DNA of 44,729 bases from Rickettsiales bacterium (GTDB lineage: Bacteria; Pseudomonadota; Alphaproteobacteria; UBA8366): NCBI GenBank assembly GCA_002724555.1, contig PBOZ01000064.1, forward strand, positions 1-44,729, read 5' to 3'. Under the pieces are notes generated by a model. The model ran no database searches, was not told where the DNA came from, and worked only from the letters and a program-made list of their open reading frames with translations. The first letter of the stretch is position 1. Each line of letters opens with the position of its first letter. Both the position numbers and the translations under genes were made by a program. This document shows, piece after piece, positions 25,470 to 33,137 of this stretch.

Positions 25470-27113
25470 CTACTCAGCCACTTGTGACGTTAGGCCTTCT
25501 GCCAAGTCTTCCGCCTCTAAACGTGGGTCCCGTTCCTCCGATTCGCCATAACCACCTCCGCCGCCGGTGCGCATAACAAGTAGGTCGCCTTTCTTGAGTT
25601 CCAGCCCCGCTTTGGATCCAACCACGATAGTTTCGTCTCCCCGTTCAATTAAATTTGCGGCGTGGCGGCCTGGACCGCCACCAAAAAGGCCGGGAGGTGC
25701 GATGCGAAATCGATCACCGTAGGTGGCGAACGTGACGCCATCCTCAAGAATTCGATAACTTTTCTCAAAACCTAGGCCTCCACGGTGCTTTCCTTTACCA
25801 CCAGAATCAGGGAGCAGGGCATAGTTCTCCACACGAAAGAACGGGTAGTCCAGCTCCATCGCTTCCAGCGGAATATTCGAGCAGTTGGAGAGTGCACAGT
25901 CGATCCCGTCCACACCATCACTATGGGCACCGCCACCATAGCCGCCACCAAAAATCTCAAGATAGATATTATATTTCCCGTCGTTAAACTGACTGAGACA
26001 GGCCGCCGTGGTCGTGTCGTAGCCAGGCGCAATAACACGCTCAGGCACCACTTTTGAAAGTGCCATCATTACCGAGTTGAAGACCCGGTAGCTGGGCAGA
26101 AGGCGCGCCCGGACAGGCGCTGGCGGCATGGGATTTAAAATGCTTCCAAAGGGTGCCGTTATCTTGATAGCACGTGTACTGCCATCGTTAATCGGGACGT
26201 CGGGGTCGGTCAAAACCGATTTAAGGCACGCGATTGCAGCGGCTTCGGTCGAAGCAAAAGGATTGTTCATATTGGTTTTAACTTGAGGGTCGGAGCCCTC
26301 AAAATCGACCGCTATACTGTCATCTGACACAGTCAGCGTCGCTTTGATTCGCACAGGTTCTTGACCTATCCCATCGTCATCTATCATCGCCTCGCCCTTG
26401 TACACCCCATAGGGCACGGAGCGAATGGCGCTTCGAATACGACGCTCAGCGTAATCCAGCATCTCGACCATGGCGGTATCCACGACGTTTGGGCCAAACT
26501 TACGACAGAGCTCACGAACGCGCTCTGCACCGATGGCATTCGCCGCAAACTGGGCATTCAAGTCCCCGATAGTCGCCTCCGGCATACGAACATTTGACGC
26601 AATGAAGCGCTCCAGCCCACCCCCATTCCAATCGCGGGTAAGGCTGTATTTTGTCGGTGGAAAAACAAGACCCTCTTGATGGATATCACCCGCCTTCGGG
26701 TTTAGACCGGGCGCGCCACCACCAAGGTCAATGTGGTGAACAACCGTAGCGCTAAAGCCAACCAGTTCGCCTTCATAGAAAATCGGAGAAAAAATGAAAA
26801 TATCCGGCAGATGCTGTCCACCATGAAAAGGGTCATTATTAATGAAGAAATCATCGGGCCCGATCTCATCAAGGCTGTAAAGCTTGAGGCAGGGGCGAAA
26901 GGTATGCGTGATCGAGCCTAGCTGAAGAGCAATCAGCTCTGATTGAGCCACCACATTGCCACGCCGGTCTAAAAGTGCCGCAGAGCAGTCCTGCGCCTCT
27001 CGCACGATAGGTGAATGAGCAGAGCGAATTAGCTTCACGCCCATCTCGTGCGCGCCCGCTAAGAGTGCTCGTGTAATCACAGCTTGATCGACGTGTGAGA
27101 CCTTATTCGCCAT
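25470..27113 (-). CDS. hydantoinase B/oxoprolinase family protein (HyuB-like)
   Basis: The 547-residue protein is the B subunit of the hydantoinase/5-oxoprolinase/acetone carboxylase group. It has the V-R-E-A-Q-D-C-S-A and N-N-D-P-F-H-G-G-Q-H-L-P-D segments typical of HyuB, and the C-terminal G-G-G-G-Y-G motif. Some members hydrolyse cyclic imides or oxoproline with ATP, others carboxylate ketones. The ATG at 27113 (AAAGG upstream) is preferred over a TTG at 27155. It follows the A subunit by 123 bases and precedes the thiolase-like gene by 95, so all four - strand genes may form one loose operon. Confidence 0.92.
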   Translation of the reverse strand: MANKVSHVDQAVITRALLAGAHEMGVKLIRSAHSPIVREAQDCSAALLDRRGNVVAQSELIALQLGSITHTFRPCLKLYSLDEIGPDDFFINNDPFHGGQHLPDIFIFSPIFYEGELVGFSATVVHHIDLGGGAPGLNPKAGDIHQEGLVFPPTKYSLTRDWNGGGLERFIASNVRMPEATIGDLNAQFAANAIGAERVRELCRKFGPNVVDTAMVEMLDYAERRIRSAIRSVPYGVYKGEAMIDDDGIGQEPVRIKATLTVSDDSIAVDFEGSDPQVKTNMNNPFASTEAAAIACLKSVLTDPDVPINDGSTRAIKITAPFGSILNPMPPAPVRARLLPSYRVFNSVMMALSKVVPERVIAPGYDTTTAACLSQFNDGKYNIYLEIFGGGYGGGAHSDGVDGIDCALSNCSNIPLEAMELDYPFFRVENYALLPDSGGKGKHRGGLGFEKSYRILEDGVTFATYGDRFRIAPPGLFGGGPGRHAANLIERGDETIVVGSKAGLELKKGDLLVMRTGGGGGYGESEERDPRLEAEDLAEGLTSQVAE

Positions 27114-27236
27114 TAGTAAAACCTTTCTTGCACAATAATCCCCGTTCAATTCCATGACTGCAATATTAGGGATCTATAATTTTCTGCCGTGCATATGGAA
27201 TTGCTGAATTCGCAGGAAAGATAAAAAGAGAAATCT

Positions 27237-29252
27237 TCATTTTTCAAAAGTCATAACGATATTCGCATGTCGGTCAGTGCTTACCTTCCAGCTAGGCGGC
27301 ACATAAATTGTCGAGGTACCATCTTCAATTAAAAAGGGCCCCTGAGTTGGTTTGTCCGGCACGGCATCACGAGGCAGGACAAAGCATTTCAGCTGTTCTC
27401 CTCGGTCCATCATCTCGATCTCAATGCCATCCGTATGATTTTGCGCGAAGCCACCGCCAAGATTCGGGACTAATAGCGGTGCTACTTTCGCACCAACGCG
27501 GAATGAGACAATCTCCACAGGGTCATCCAGTGGTTTTGAAAATTCAAAAATTCGGTGATGTTCCCGTCCAAATAACGTTGAAAGCGCTGTCGTATCTATT
27601 TTTGGGATATCTTGCTCCAACAAAGGCACCGTTACTTCAAATGCTTGGCCAACATACCGCATTTCCAATGCCCGATCGAAACTGACTTCACCTTCAACGC
27701 CAAGCGACTTCAAATATTCATCGACCTCCCGCTCAAGCTCAAACAGTATTTTTTTCACATCGGCCATCGCACTCGGCTCCAGACGCAATTTCTGTGTCCG
27801 AACCCGATAGTAAACATAGTCTGACATCAAGAGACCGGCCGCTGAAAGAACACCCGCATGCGGTGGCACAACGACCTTCGTCACACCAAGTTCCTCCGCC
27901 ACCCGCGCCGCATGAAGGGGACCAGCACCACCGAATGGTACGATGGCATAGCCGCGCGGATCGCGGCCGCGCTCGGTTGAAACCTGTTGGATCGCCCGTA
28001 CAATATTTGATTCGGCAATCTGAATAATGCTATCCGCCAACTCTTCGGCAGTCATGCCCAGTTCATCCGCCAAGGGCGCAACGACAGCCCGCGACGCGGA
28101 CGGATCGACTTTCATTTTTCCACCTAGAAACGACTCTGGTCGTACGCTACCTCGGATCATATGCGCATCCGTGACAGTAAACGCGTTCCCGCCCCGCCCA
28201 TAACAGGCCGGACCCGGCTCAGCCCCGGCAGATTGTGGGCCGACTCGCAATAAACCACCATCGTCAACCCAACCAATGGAACCACCACCCGCCCCAACAG
28301 TTGCAATATCAATAACAGGTGTTTTCACCGGCAGGCCGTCAATCTTGGTCATCGGTGCCAAGTCAGGTAAACCATTGGAAATCAGCGAAACATCGGTGCT
28401 GGTGCCGCCCATATCGAGGGTTATGAGATCACGTACTCCTGATGCTTCGACTTGCCGCAACGCCCCAACGACGCCCGCCGCAGGGCCGGAAAAAAGAGCA
28501 GTAATCGCATTACGCGCCATCGCTTTCGCGGGCATACGGCCCCCGTTTGATTGCATAACGCTGAAACGGCCATCAAAGCCCTTTTCTTCAAGAGCTGTCA
28601 CAAAGCGGCTGAGATAGCCTTCGATCACAGGCTGCACATAAGCCGCCAAGGTAGTGGTAGACGCACGTTCGTATTCTCTGAACTCACGGGTAACCTCGTG
28701 ACTGCAGGTAATGCTGATATTTGGATTAATGCCTCGTACAATTTCGGCAAGTTTCATTTCATTTTCGGGATTGAGATACCCGTTCAAAAAGCAAATGGCC
28801 ACCGCATCATATGCGTCGGCCGCAAGCGCCGACCGGACAATTGATCTGGCCTCTTTTTCCACCAATGCCTGCACAATTGTGCCATTAGCCGCCATCCGTT
28901 CAGCGATCTCGAATGTATCACGGCGAGCCGCAACTGGTTTCGGTTTTACATAATGCAGATCATAAATTGCTGTTTTGTCATGCCGTTGGAGGAGTAACAG
29001 ATCTCGCGCACCTTTGGTGGTAAAGAAGCAGACTTTAGCACCCTTTCGCTCCAACACCGCATTCGTCGCAACGGTCGAACCATGAACCAGGTCAGCAATT
29101 GCCGCATACTCAACTTGAGCAGCCGCAATTGCATTGAGTGCACCAATATCCGGGCTACTAGGCGTACTGGGCACCTTCGCCACTCGCAAATTTTCACCAT
29201 CAATCAGCACTAGGTCGGTAAAGGTTCCCCCAACTTCAACACCTATGCGCAT
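27237..29252 (-). CDS. hydantoinase A/oxoprolinase family protein (HyuA-like)
   Basis: The 671-residue protein is the ATP-binding A subunit partnering the HyuB-like protein downstream. It opens with G-V-E-V-G-G-T-F-T-D-L, the nucleotide-binding motif of the family, and has D-M-G-G-T-S-T-D-V in the second nucleotide-binding half, V-G-A-G-G-G-S-I near residue 320 and F-G-G-A-G-P-L-H-A after residue 425. The usual substrates are 5-oxoproline, hydantoins or, in acetone carboxylase-like members, ketones; the third subunit of acetone carboxylase is not present, so cyclic amide hydrolysis is likelier. The ATG at 29252 has GGAGAA about 7 bases upstream; a GTG lies directly before it. Confidence 0.92.
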   Translation of the reverse strand: MRIGVEVGGTFTDLVLIDGENLRVAKVPSTPSSPDIGALNAIAAAQVEYAAIADLVHGSTVATNAVLERKGAKVCFFTTKGARDLLLLQRHDKTAIYDLHYVKPKPVAARRDTFEIAERMAANGTIVQALVEKEARSIVRSALAADAYDAVAICFLNGYLNPENEMKLAEIVRGINPNISITCSHEVTREFREYERASTTTLAAYVQPVIEGYLSRFVTALEEKGFDGRFSVMQSNGGRMPAKAMARNAITALFSGPAAGVVGALRQVEASGVRDLITLDMGGTSTDVSLISNGLPDLAPMTKIDGLPVKTPVIDIATVGAGGGSIGWVDDGGLLRVGPQSAGAEPGPACYGRGGNAFTVTDAHMIRGSVRPESFLGGKMKVDPSASRAVVAPLADELGMTAEELADSIIQIAESNIVRAIQQVSTERGRDPRGYAIVPFGGAGPLHAARVAEELGVTKVVVPPHAGVLSAAGLLMSDYVYYRVRTQKLRLEPSAMADVKKILFELEREVDEYLKSLGVEGEVSFDRALEMRYVGQAFEVTVPLLEQDIPKIDTTALSTLFGREHHRIFEFSKPLDDPVEIVSFRVGAKVAPLLVPNLGGGFAQNHTDGIEIEMMDRGEQLKCFVLPRDAVPDKPTQGPFLIEDGTSTIYVPPSWKVSTDRHANIVMTFEK

Positions 29253-29411
29253 CACTACATTCTCCCATCATCAATGCGCTTCGCATACTGTGTTGCAGCA
29301 CGATTGGCAATGCGCGGCTGAGACTATCTATCGCAACTTGGCTTGAATACACGATTGATTTCCAAAGCGCCGAAGCGTAAGCCCTAATATCAGATCCTAT
29401 AATTAAGGATG

Positions 29412-29436
29412 GGGTTCCCCTGTCGATCAGGGTTTT
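29412..29436 (+). promoter_or_regulatory. possible leader hairpin with T-run
   Basis: CCCTG at 29418-29422 and CAGGG at 29428-29432 can pair around a TCGAT loop, followed by TTTT. The preceding GGG can instead pair with the same CCC. The element lies about 60 bases before the alpha/beta hydrolase ATG in the divergent region, where a terminator for an upstream + strand gene is not needed. The stem is short, so it may be chance. Confidence 0.2.
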
Positions 29437-29494
29437 ATCTGCCCTTGCAAAACTCATAGTGCTCTTGAAACTTTAGGAAATAAGCTTCTGACCC

Positions 29495-30655
29495 ATGGAA
29501 TTAGGGACACGCTCAAAAGTTCTTCGCGCAGCAGCCCGCCGAAAGATATGGCGACTTCTGGGCCTGTGCACAGATGCCTATCCGCCTCGACCAGCTGGAA
29601 CTAAACTTAGTCCTTCGCAAGGCTTAATCACAGCAACAGATGAAACACCGCGCAATAGCGGTTTGGATACAGCATGTATTGCCGAGTGGCAGACACAAGG
29701 CAGAAACCGATTAGCCCAGATGGCAGGCTATAAACAAAACACCAAGTCACCCGAATTGGTGGCGGTCCGTGGTCCGACAGGCGTTCCATCGAACGACCAA
29801 GATCTAATTCGTACGACATACTACCTCAGGGTCCGCCCTGATGCCGATGTGCCCGTGACGACTGTTATAAATAAAAAATTATCCGGCCCATTACCGGTCT
29901 TCCTTCTCTTAACAGGATCCACTTCGGGCGTTCACCTTGGATGGGGCGAAGCCAAGTTGCCGATTGATCATCAACGTCTTTCAATCGGCGCAGATCTAGC
30001 ACGGCAAGCCGCTCGGCGAGGATATCTCGCCGTCTGCATTGAGCAGATTGGTTATGGCGAACGCGAGGAACGTCACTTGCCAAAGAAATCACTCGACCGA
30101 ACCATAGATGCCGCCATGCATGCCGCGTTACTCGGCCAATCGCTCCAAGGTTTAAAAGCCATGGATGTAAGTGCCACAATTAATTGGCTTAACGGCTCGG
30201 ATACACCCTACCGTATCGATAACAATAGAATTTTTCTGTTCGGACACTCGTCGGGTGGAACGACTGCACAATACGCAGCTGCTCTCGACCCCCGCATCTG
30301 CGGCATCCTTGCCAGCGGATCAGTTAGACGAATGAGTGAGATTCTAGCGACCCGCGGCAATGGAAATGGCGAGTTACTCATACCCGGCTTCCTGACCGAG
30401 TTCGAGGCCGACGATGTCGTCGCCCTGATCGCACCTCGACCATTTGTCGGCCTATCCGGTATAAACGATCACATATACCCGTTTAACGGGACTGAACGAG
30501 TTGTTGAAGGCGCACGACCGGCCTTCGTAGCGTTGAATGCTTCGAAAAAATTGATTGCTGTCTGCGCTCCGCATGGCCATCGCTATTATGCAGAAGAAAG
30601 CTGGGCTGCCTGGAAAGCAGTTATCGATCCAGACTGTGGTGATGATCAGCCCTAA
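29495..30655 (+). CDS. alpha/beta hydrolase (dienelactone hydrolase/acetyl esterase type)
   Basis: The 386-residue protein has an alpha/beta hydrolase core, with the nucleophile Ser252 in G-H-S-S-G-G, Asp325 in G-I-N-D-H and His362 in P-H-G-H-R-Y completing the triad. A long N-terminal part (about 110 residues) precedes the hydrolase strands, as in the acetyl xylan esterase-like DLH group. I see no signal peptide, so it is probably cytoplasmic and acts on small esters, lactones or thioesters. It is divergent from the HyuA gene and its stop overlaps the stop of the convergent MBL gene by 4 bases. The Shine-Dalgarno is weak. Substrate unknown. Confidence 0.85.
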   Translation: MELGTRSKVLRAAARRKIWRLLGLCTDAYPPRPAGTKLSPSQGLITATDETPRNSGLDTACIAEWQTQGRNRLAQMAGYKQNTKSPELVAVRGPTGVPSNDQDLIRTTYYLRVRPDADVPVTTVINKKLSGPLPVFLLLTGSTSGVHLGWGEAKLPIDHQRLSIGADLARQAARRGYLAVCIEQIGYGEREERHLPKKSLDRTIDAAMHAALLGQSLQGLKAMDVSATINWLNGSDTPYRIDNNRIFLFGHSSGGTTAQYAAALDPRICGILASGSVRRMSEILATRGNGNGELLIPGFLTEFEADDVVALIAPRPFVGLSGINDHIYPFNGTERVVEGARPAFVALNASKKLIAVCAPHGHRYYAEESWAAWKAVIDPDCGDDQP

Positions 30656-31614
30656 CGCAATTTTGCGTAACGCGCCATCATTCCGAAGAGCTTTATTCGA
30701 TCGAAACTGGGGCGCTCACCTGCGTATTCCCCAAAGAGTGTGTGAAGATTAATGACAATTCGCTCCGCATCAAACCAGCCGTCAAAATCTGTCAACGAAA
30801 TATCGAGCGCTGCTTCTTCAACGTCCATCCCAGCGTCGTAACGCTTGCGCGCTTCGGCATTGAGGTAAATAAGGTACTGCTTCATTTTGCGAATACCATC
30901 CTTACCACAAATTGCCCCATGCCCTGGTACAACCGTCTCCAAATCCCAATCCAACATCATGTCACAGGCACGAACCCAATTTTCAATAGGCCCTTCCCAA
31001 ATCACCGGATGACCTTCGTTAAAAAGGATATCGCCGGTAAAGACTGTTCGATCCCCTGGCACATATACCAATACGTCACCACCCGTGTGCGCTGGACCCA
31101 CATTGAAAAGTTGAACCTCTTTATCACCCACCATCATTTTCAATTCATTTTCGAATGTTCGCGTCGGTAGGACATATTCGTCAATCTCTTCAAAATTGAA
31201 CTTTGCAGGGCCCATCGCTTCATAGAGAAAGTGCCCACCTTCCCCTAATTTATCAGCATTGCGCATCAGCGACGCTAGATTTTCAGGTGGCCGTTCGGCC
31301 ATCTCTTCGGCACAGATCCGCGACGAAACGATCTCCACCGCCCCCGCCAGTTTATTACCGAACGTATGGTCCCCGTTGGAATGCGTATTGACTAAGGTAT
31401 CGATAGTTTCAGCCTTGGGAACCGCACCACGCATTTCCGCAAGCATGGCTGCTGTCGTTTTAAAGTCGAATAATGTGTCGACAAGCATTGTTTCTTCACC
31501 ATCGACAATAAGCCCAGCATTGCTCCAGCCCCAAGACCCGTCCGGCTGCAAATACGCCCAAGCGCCATTGCCGAGATCATGTAAACCCTTTGTATATGGA
31601 TATTCTGCCATCAT
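30652..31614 (-). CDS. MBL-fold metallo-hydrolase with altered metal motif
   Basis: The 320-residue protein has the metallo-beta-lactamase fold. The first motif reads H-S-N-G-D-H (His78, Asn80, Asp82, His83) instead of H-x-H-x-D-H, so one zinc-1 ligand is an asparagine. The other ligands are present: His176 in P-A-H-T-G-G-D, Asp195 in F-T-G-D and His232 in V-P-G-H-G. The altered site may hold one metal or prefer iron over zinc. GAGGA upstream fits either of two adjacent ATGs (31614, 31611). It is convergent with the alpha/beta hydrolase gene, and the two could act on related esters. It is not necessarily a beta-lactamase. Confidence 0.88.
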   Translation of the reverse strand: MMAEYPYTKGLHDLGNGAWAYLQPDGSWGWSNAGLIVDGEETMLVDTLFDFKTTAAMLAEMRGAVPKAETIDTLVNTHSNGDHTFGNKLAGAVEIVSSRICAEEMAERPPENLASLMRNADKLGEGGHFLYEAMGPAKFNFEEIDEYVLPTRTFENELKMMVGDKEVQLFNVGPAHTGGDVLVYVPGDRTVFTGDILFNEGHPVIWEGPIENWVRACDMMLDWDLETVVPGHGAICGKDGIRKMKQYLIYLNAEARKRYDAGMDVEEAALDISLTDFDGWFDAERIVINLHTLFGEYAGERPSFDRIKLFGMMARYAKLR

Positions 31615-31786
31615 CGTATCCTCGACTGATCATTTACGGGGCTCATTAAAGATCCGAACCCAAGATCATGTTCCTAATACAAACCACCATAGAACTGATG
31701 CCAGCTTCGGCAATTTAATTTCGAGTAACGGACCGGGCCACGATTAACAGACCCAAACCTGTTTGTAGATCGTATTAATTGGTGAG

Positions 31787-32034
31787 ATGAGTAACTGGTA
31801 TATAGACTATAAAGTTAAATATTTTCTCCGCTTCCGTCATGCCGACGGCCACACGGAGACACTTAGTAATATTATAATTATCGAAGCTCGGTCTGAAGAC
31901 GAGGCCAGAAAAAAATCTTATATCAATATGAATATGGCCATAGTGCGATGATCGATTTTCCGGCTGGATGGGATCCTCGTAAAGGCACTGAAGAATTTGG
32001 AATTGATGAAATTGAAAAGGTCTGGGAATACTAA
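31787..32034 (+). CDS. small unknown protein read across a -1 slippery A7 heptamer (or frameshifted)
   Basis: An ATG at 31787 opens a frame of 54 codons ending at 31951. At 31909-31915 it contains seven A residues phased A-AAA-AAA, the canonical -1 slippery heptamer. Slipping back one base there continues the reading for 39 more codons to a TAA at 32032-32034, giving an 82-residue acidic, aromatic-rich protein: N-terminal D-Y-K-V-K-Y-F-L-R-F-R, a central E-A-R-S-E-D-E-A-R-K-K, and a C-terminal F-P-A-G-W-D-P and K-V-W-E-Y. The joined product reads like one protein. Without slippage the tail becomes low-quality (N-M-N-M-A-I-V-R). Alternatives are a homopolymer sequencing error or a real single-base insertion. 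I recognise no family and assign no function. Confidence 0.55.
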
Positions 32035-32130
32035 GGCTGACGATTCGCCCAAAAGAATAGGCTATTGGAACGTTGAGTATGAACGCAGCTATATGATGCC
32101 CTTAAACCCACAAAACGTAGATGGCTTATC

Positions 32131-32172
32131 CCCATATCACATTGCAAGGGTTTTTTAACAATATGATATGGG
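32131..32172. repeat. long imperfect inverted repeat (hairpin) between convergent genes
   Basis: CCCATATCA (32131-32139) pairs perfectly with TGATATGGG (32164-32172). Inside it, after one mismatch, ATTG (32141-32144) pairs with CAAT (32159-32162), leaving a 14-base loop that includes six T. The element sits between the small frameshifted gene (+) and the crotonase gene (-), and reads as a hairpin on both strands. No T-run follows the stem, so it is either a bidirectional factor-dependent terminator, a processing site, or the remnant of a small repeat element. Confidence 0.5.
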
Positions 32173-32208
32173 ATTTCAGCCGTTTCAGAAACGTTAGCCT
32201 GAACTTTA

Positions 32209-33024
32209 TTAGTCCTCGATCTTCGCTGCTTTCGCCATCTTATCCCAATCAAATTCCAGGGGACGCTTCTCAAGAAAGTTATTGATCGCCTCGCCGCAAT
32301 AGTCCGTCGTAAAGGCAACACTTTGCGCATATGCTTCAAGCTGACCGACCGCACCCTCATCAAGCGTCAATGATTGGTTTAGAACGTTCTTGGTCAGCCC
32401 AATTGCCTGACGGGATGCATGTCGGAATCGTCCAGCAAATTCGATTGCCCGTTCCATTAAGACGTCTTCCCCATGGATCTCATAAACAATGCCCATGTCT
32501 TTGGCTTCTTCCGGACCGAAGGAACGTGCGGTAAACATCAAATCCTTTGCCCGTTGCAGCCCAACAATTCTCGGCAATAGGTAGAACCCACCAACATCGG
32601 GCACGAGACCTATCCGACCAAAGACCGAACAAAACCGAGCCCGCGGTGAAGCCAAAATAAAATCCGCAACCAGTGCCAAATTGAACCCCCCTCCATAAGC
32701 AGCACCATCCACAGCGGCAATAACTGGTATCTCCAAGTTGACCAACATTGGTAACCAGATGTGTAAATCTTGAATTCGTTTACGCCCGCTCACCGCCGTT
32801 TGCCGCTTCTCGGTGAGGGCTTTCAGGTCGCCACCACCACAAAAAGCACCGCCAGCACCTGTCAAAATCATTGCCTTTAAACTTTCGTCATCACGGATTT
32901 TCAACGTCACATCCGCAATTTCCTCTCGCATCGTAACATCCAAAGCATTACGCGCTTCCGGGCGATTCATCGTCACGATCGCAATCTCGTTTTTGATTTC
33001 GTAAGTGATGGCCTTATAACTCAT
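32209..33024 (-). CDS. enoyl-CoA hydratase/isomerase family protein (PaaG-like acid set)
   Basis: The 271-residue protein is a crotonase-fold enzyme, with the oxyanion-hole segments A-F-C-G-G-G-D-L and A-A-Y-G-G-G-F-N. The two glutamates of true hydratases are missing: Asn115 stands in place of the first, and a hydrophobic residue in place of the second. Asp143 in G-L-V-P-D-V-G-G is present, as in PaaG-type isomerases that use one aspartate, so an enoyl-CoA isomerase is more likely than a hydratase. The ATG at 33024 has a strong GGAGGAG upstream; the longer reading from 33090 is rejected. It is divergent from the MmgE/PrpD gene at 33138. Confidence 0.9.
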   Translation of the reverse strand: MSYKAITYEIKNEIAIVTMNRPEARNALDVTMREEIADVTLKIRDDESLKAMILTGAGGAFCGGGDLKALTEKRQTAVSGRKRIQDLHIWLPMLVNLEIPVIAAVDGAAYGGGFNLALVADFILASPRARFCSVFGRIGLVPDVGGFYLLPRIVGLQRAKDLMFTARSFGPEEAKDMGIVYEIHGEDVLMERAIEFAGRFRHASRQAIGLTKNVLNQSLTLDEGAVGQLEAYAQSVAFTTDYCGEAINNFLEKRPLEFDWDKMAKAAKIED

Positions 33025-33137
33025 AAAACTCCTCCATTCGGTCGCAAATATGGTCGCAGGTCGACCCTCGGCATCGGTGCCGAGCGACATAGACTCTATT
33101 CCGGCTCAACGTTTTGGCCAAATAAATGAGGTTTGAG

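Noticed and set aside
30652-31614. Beta-lactamase or antibiotic resistance function for the MBL-fold protein
   Set aside because: The fold is shared by many hydrolases; there is no signal peptide and the context is catabolic.
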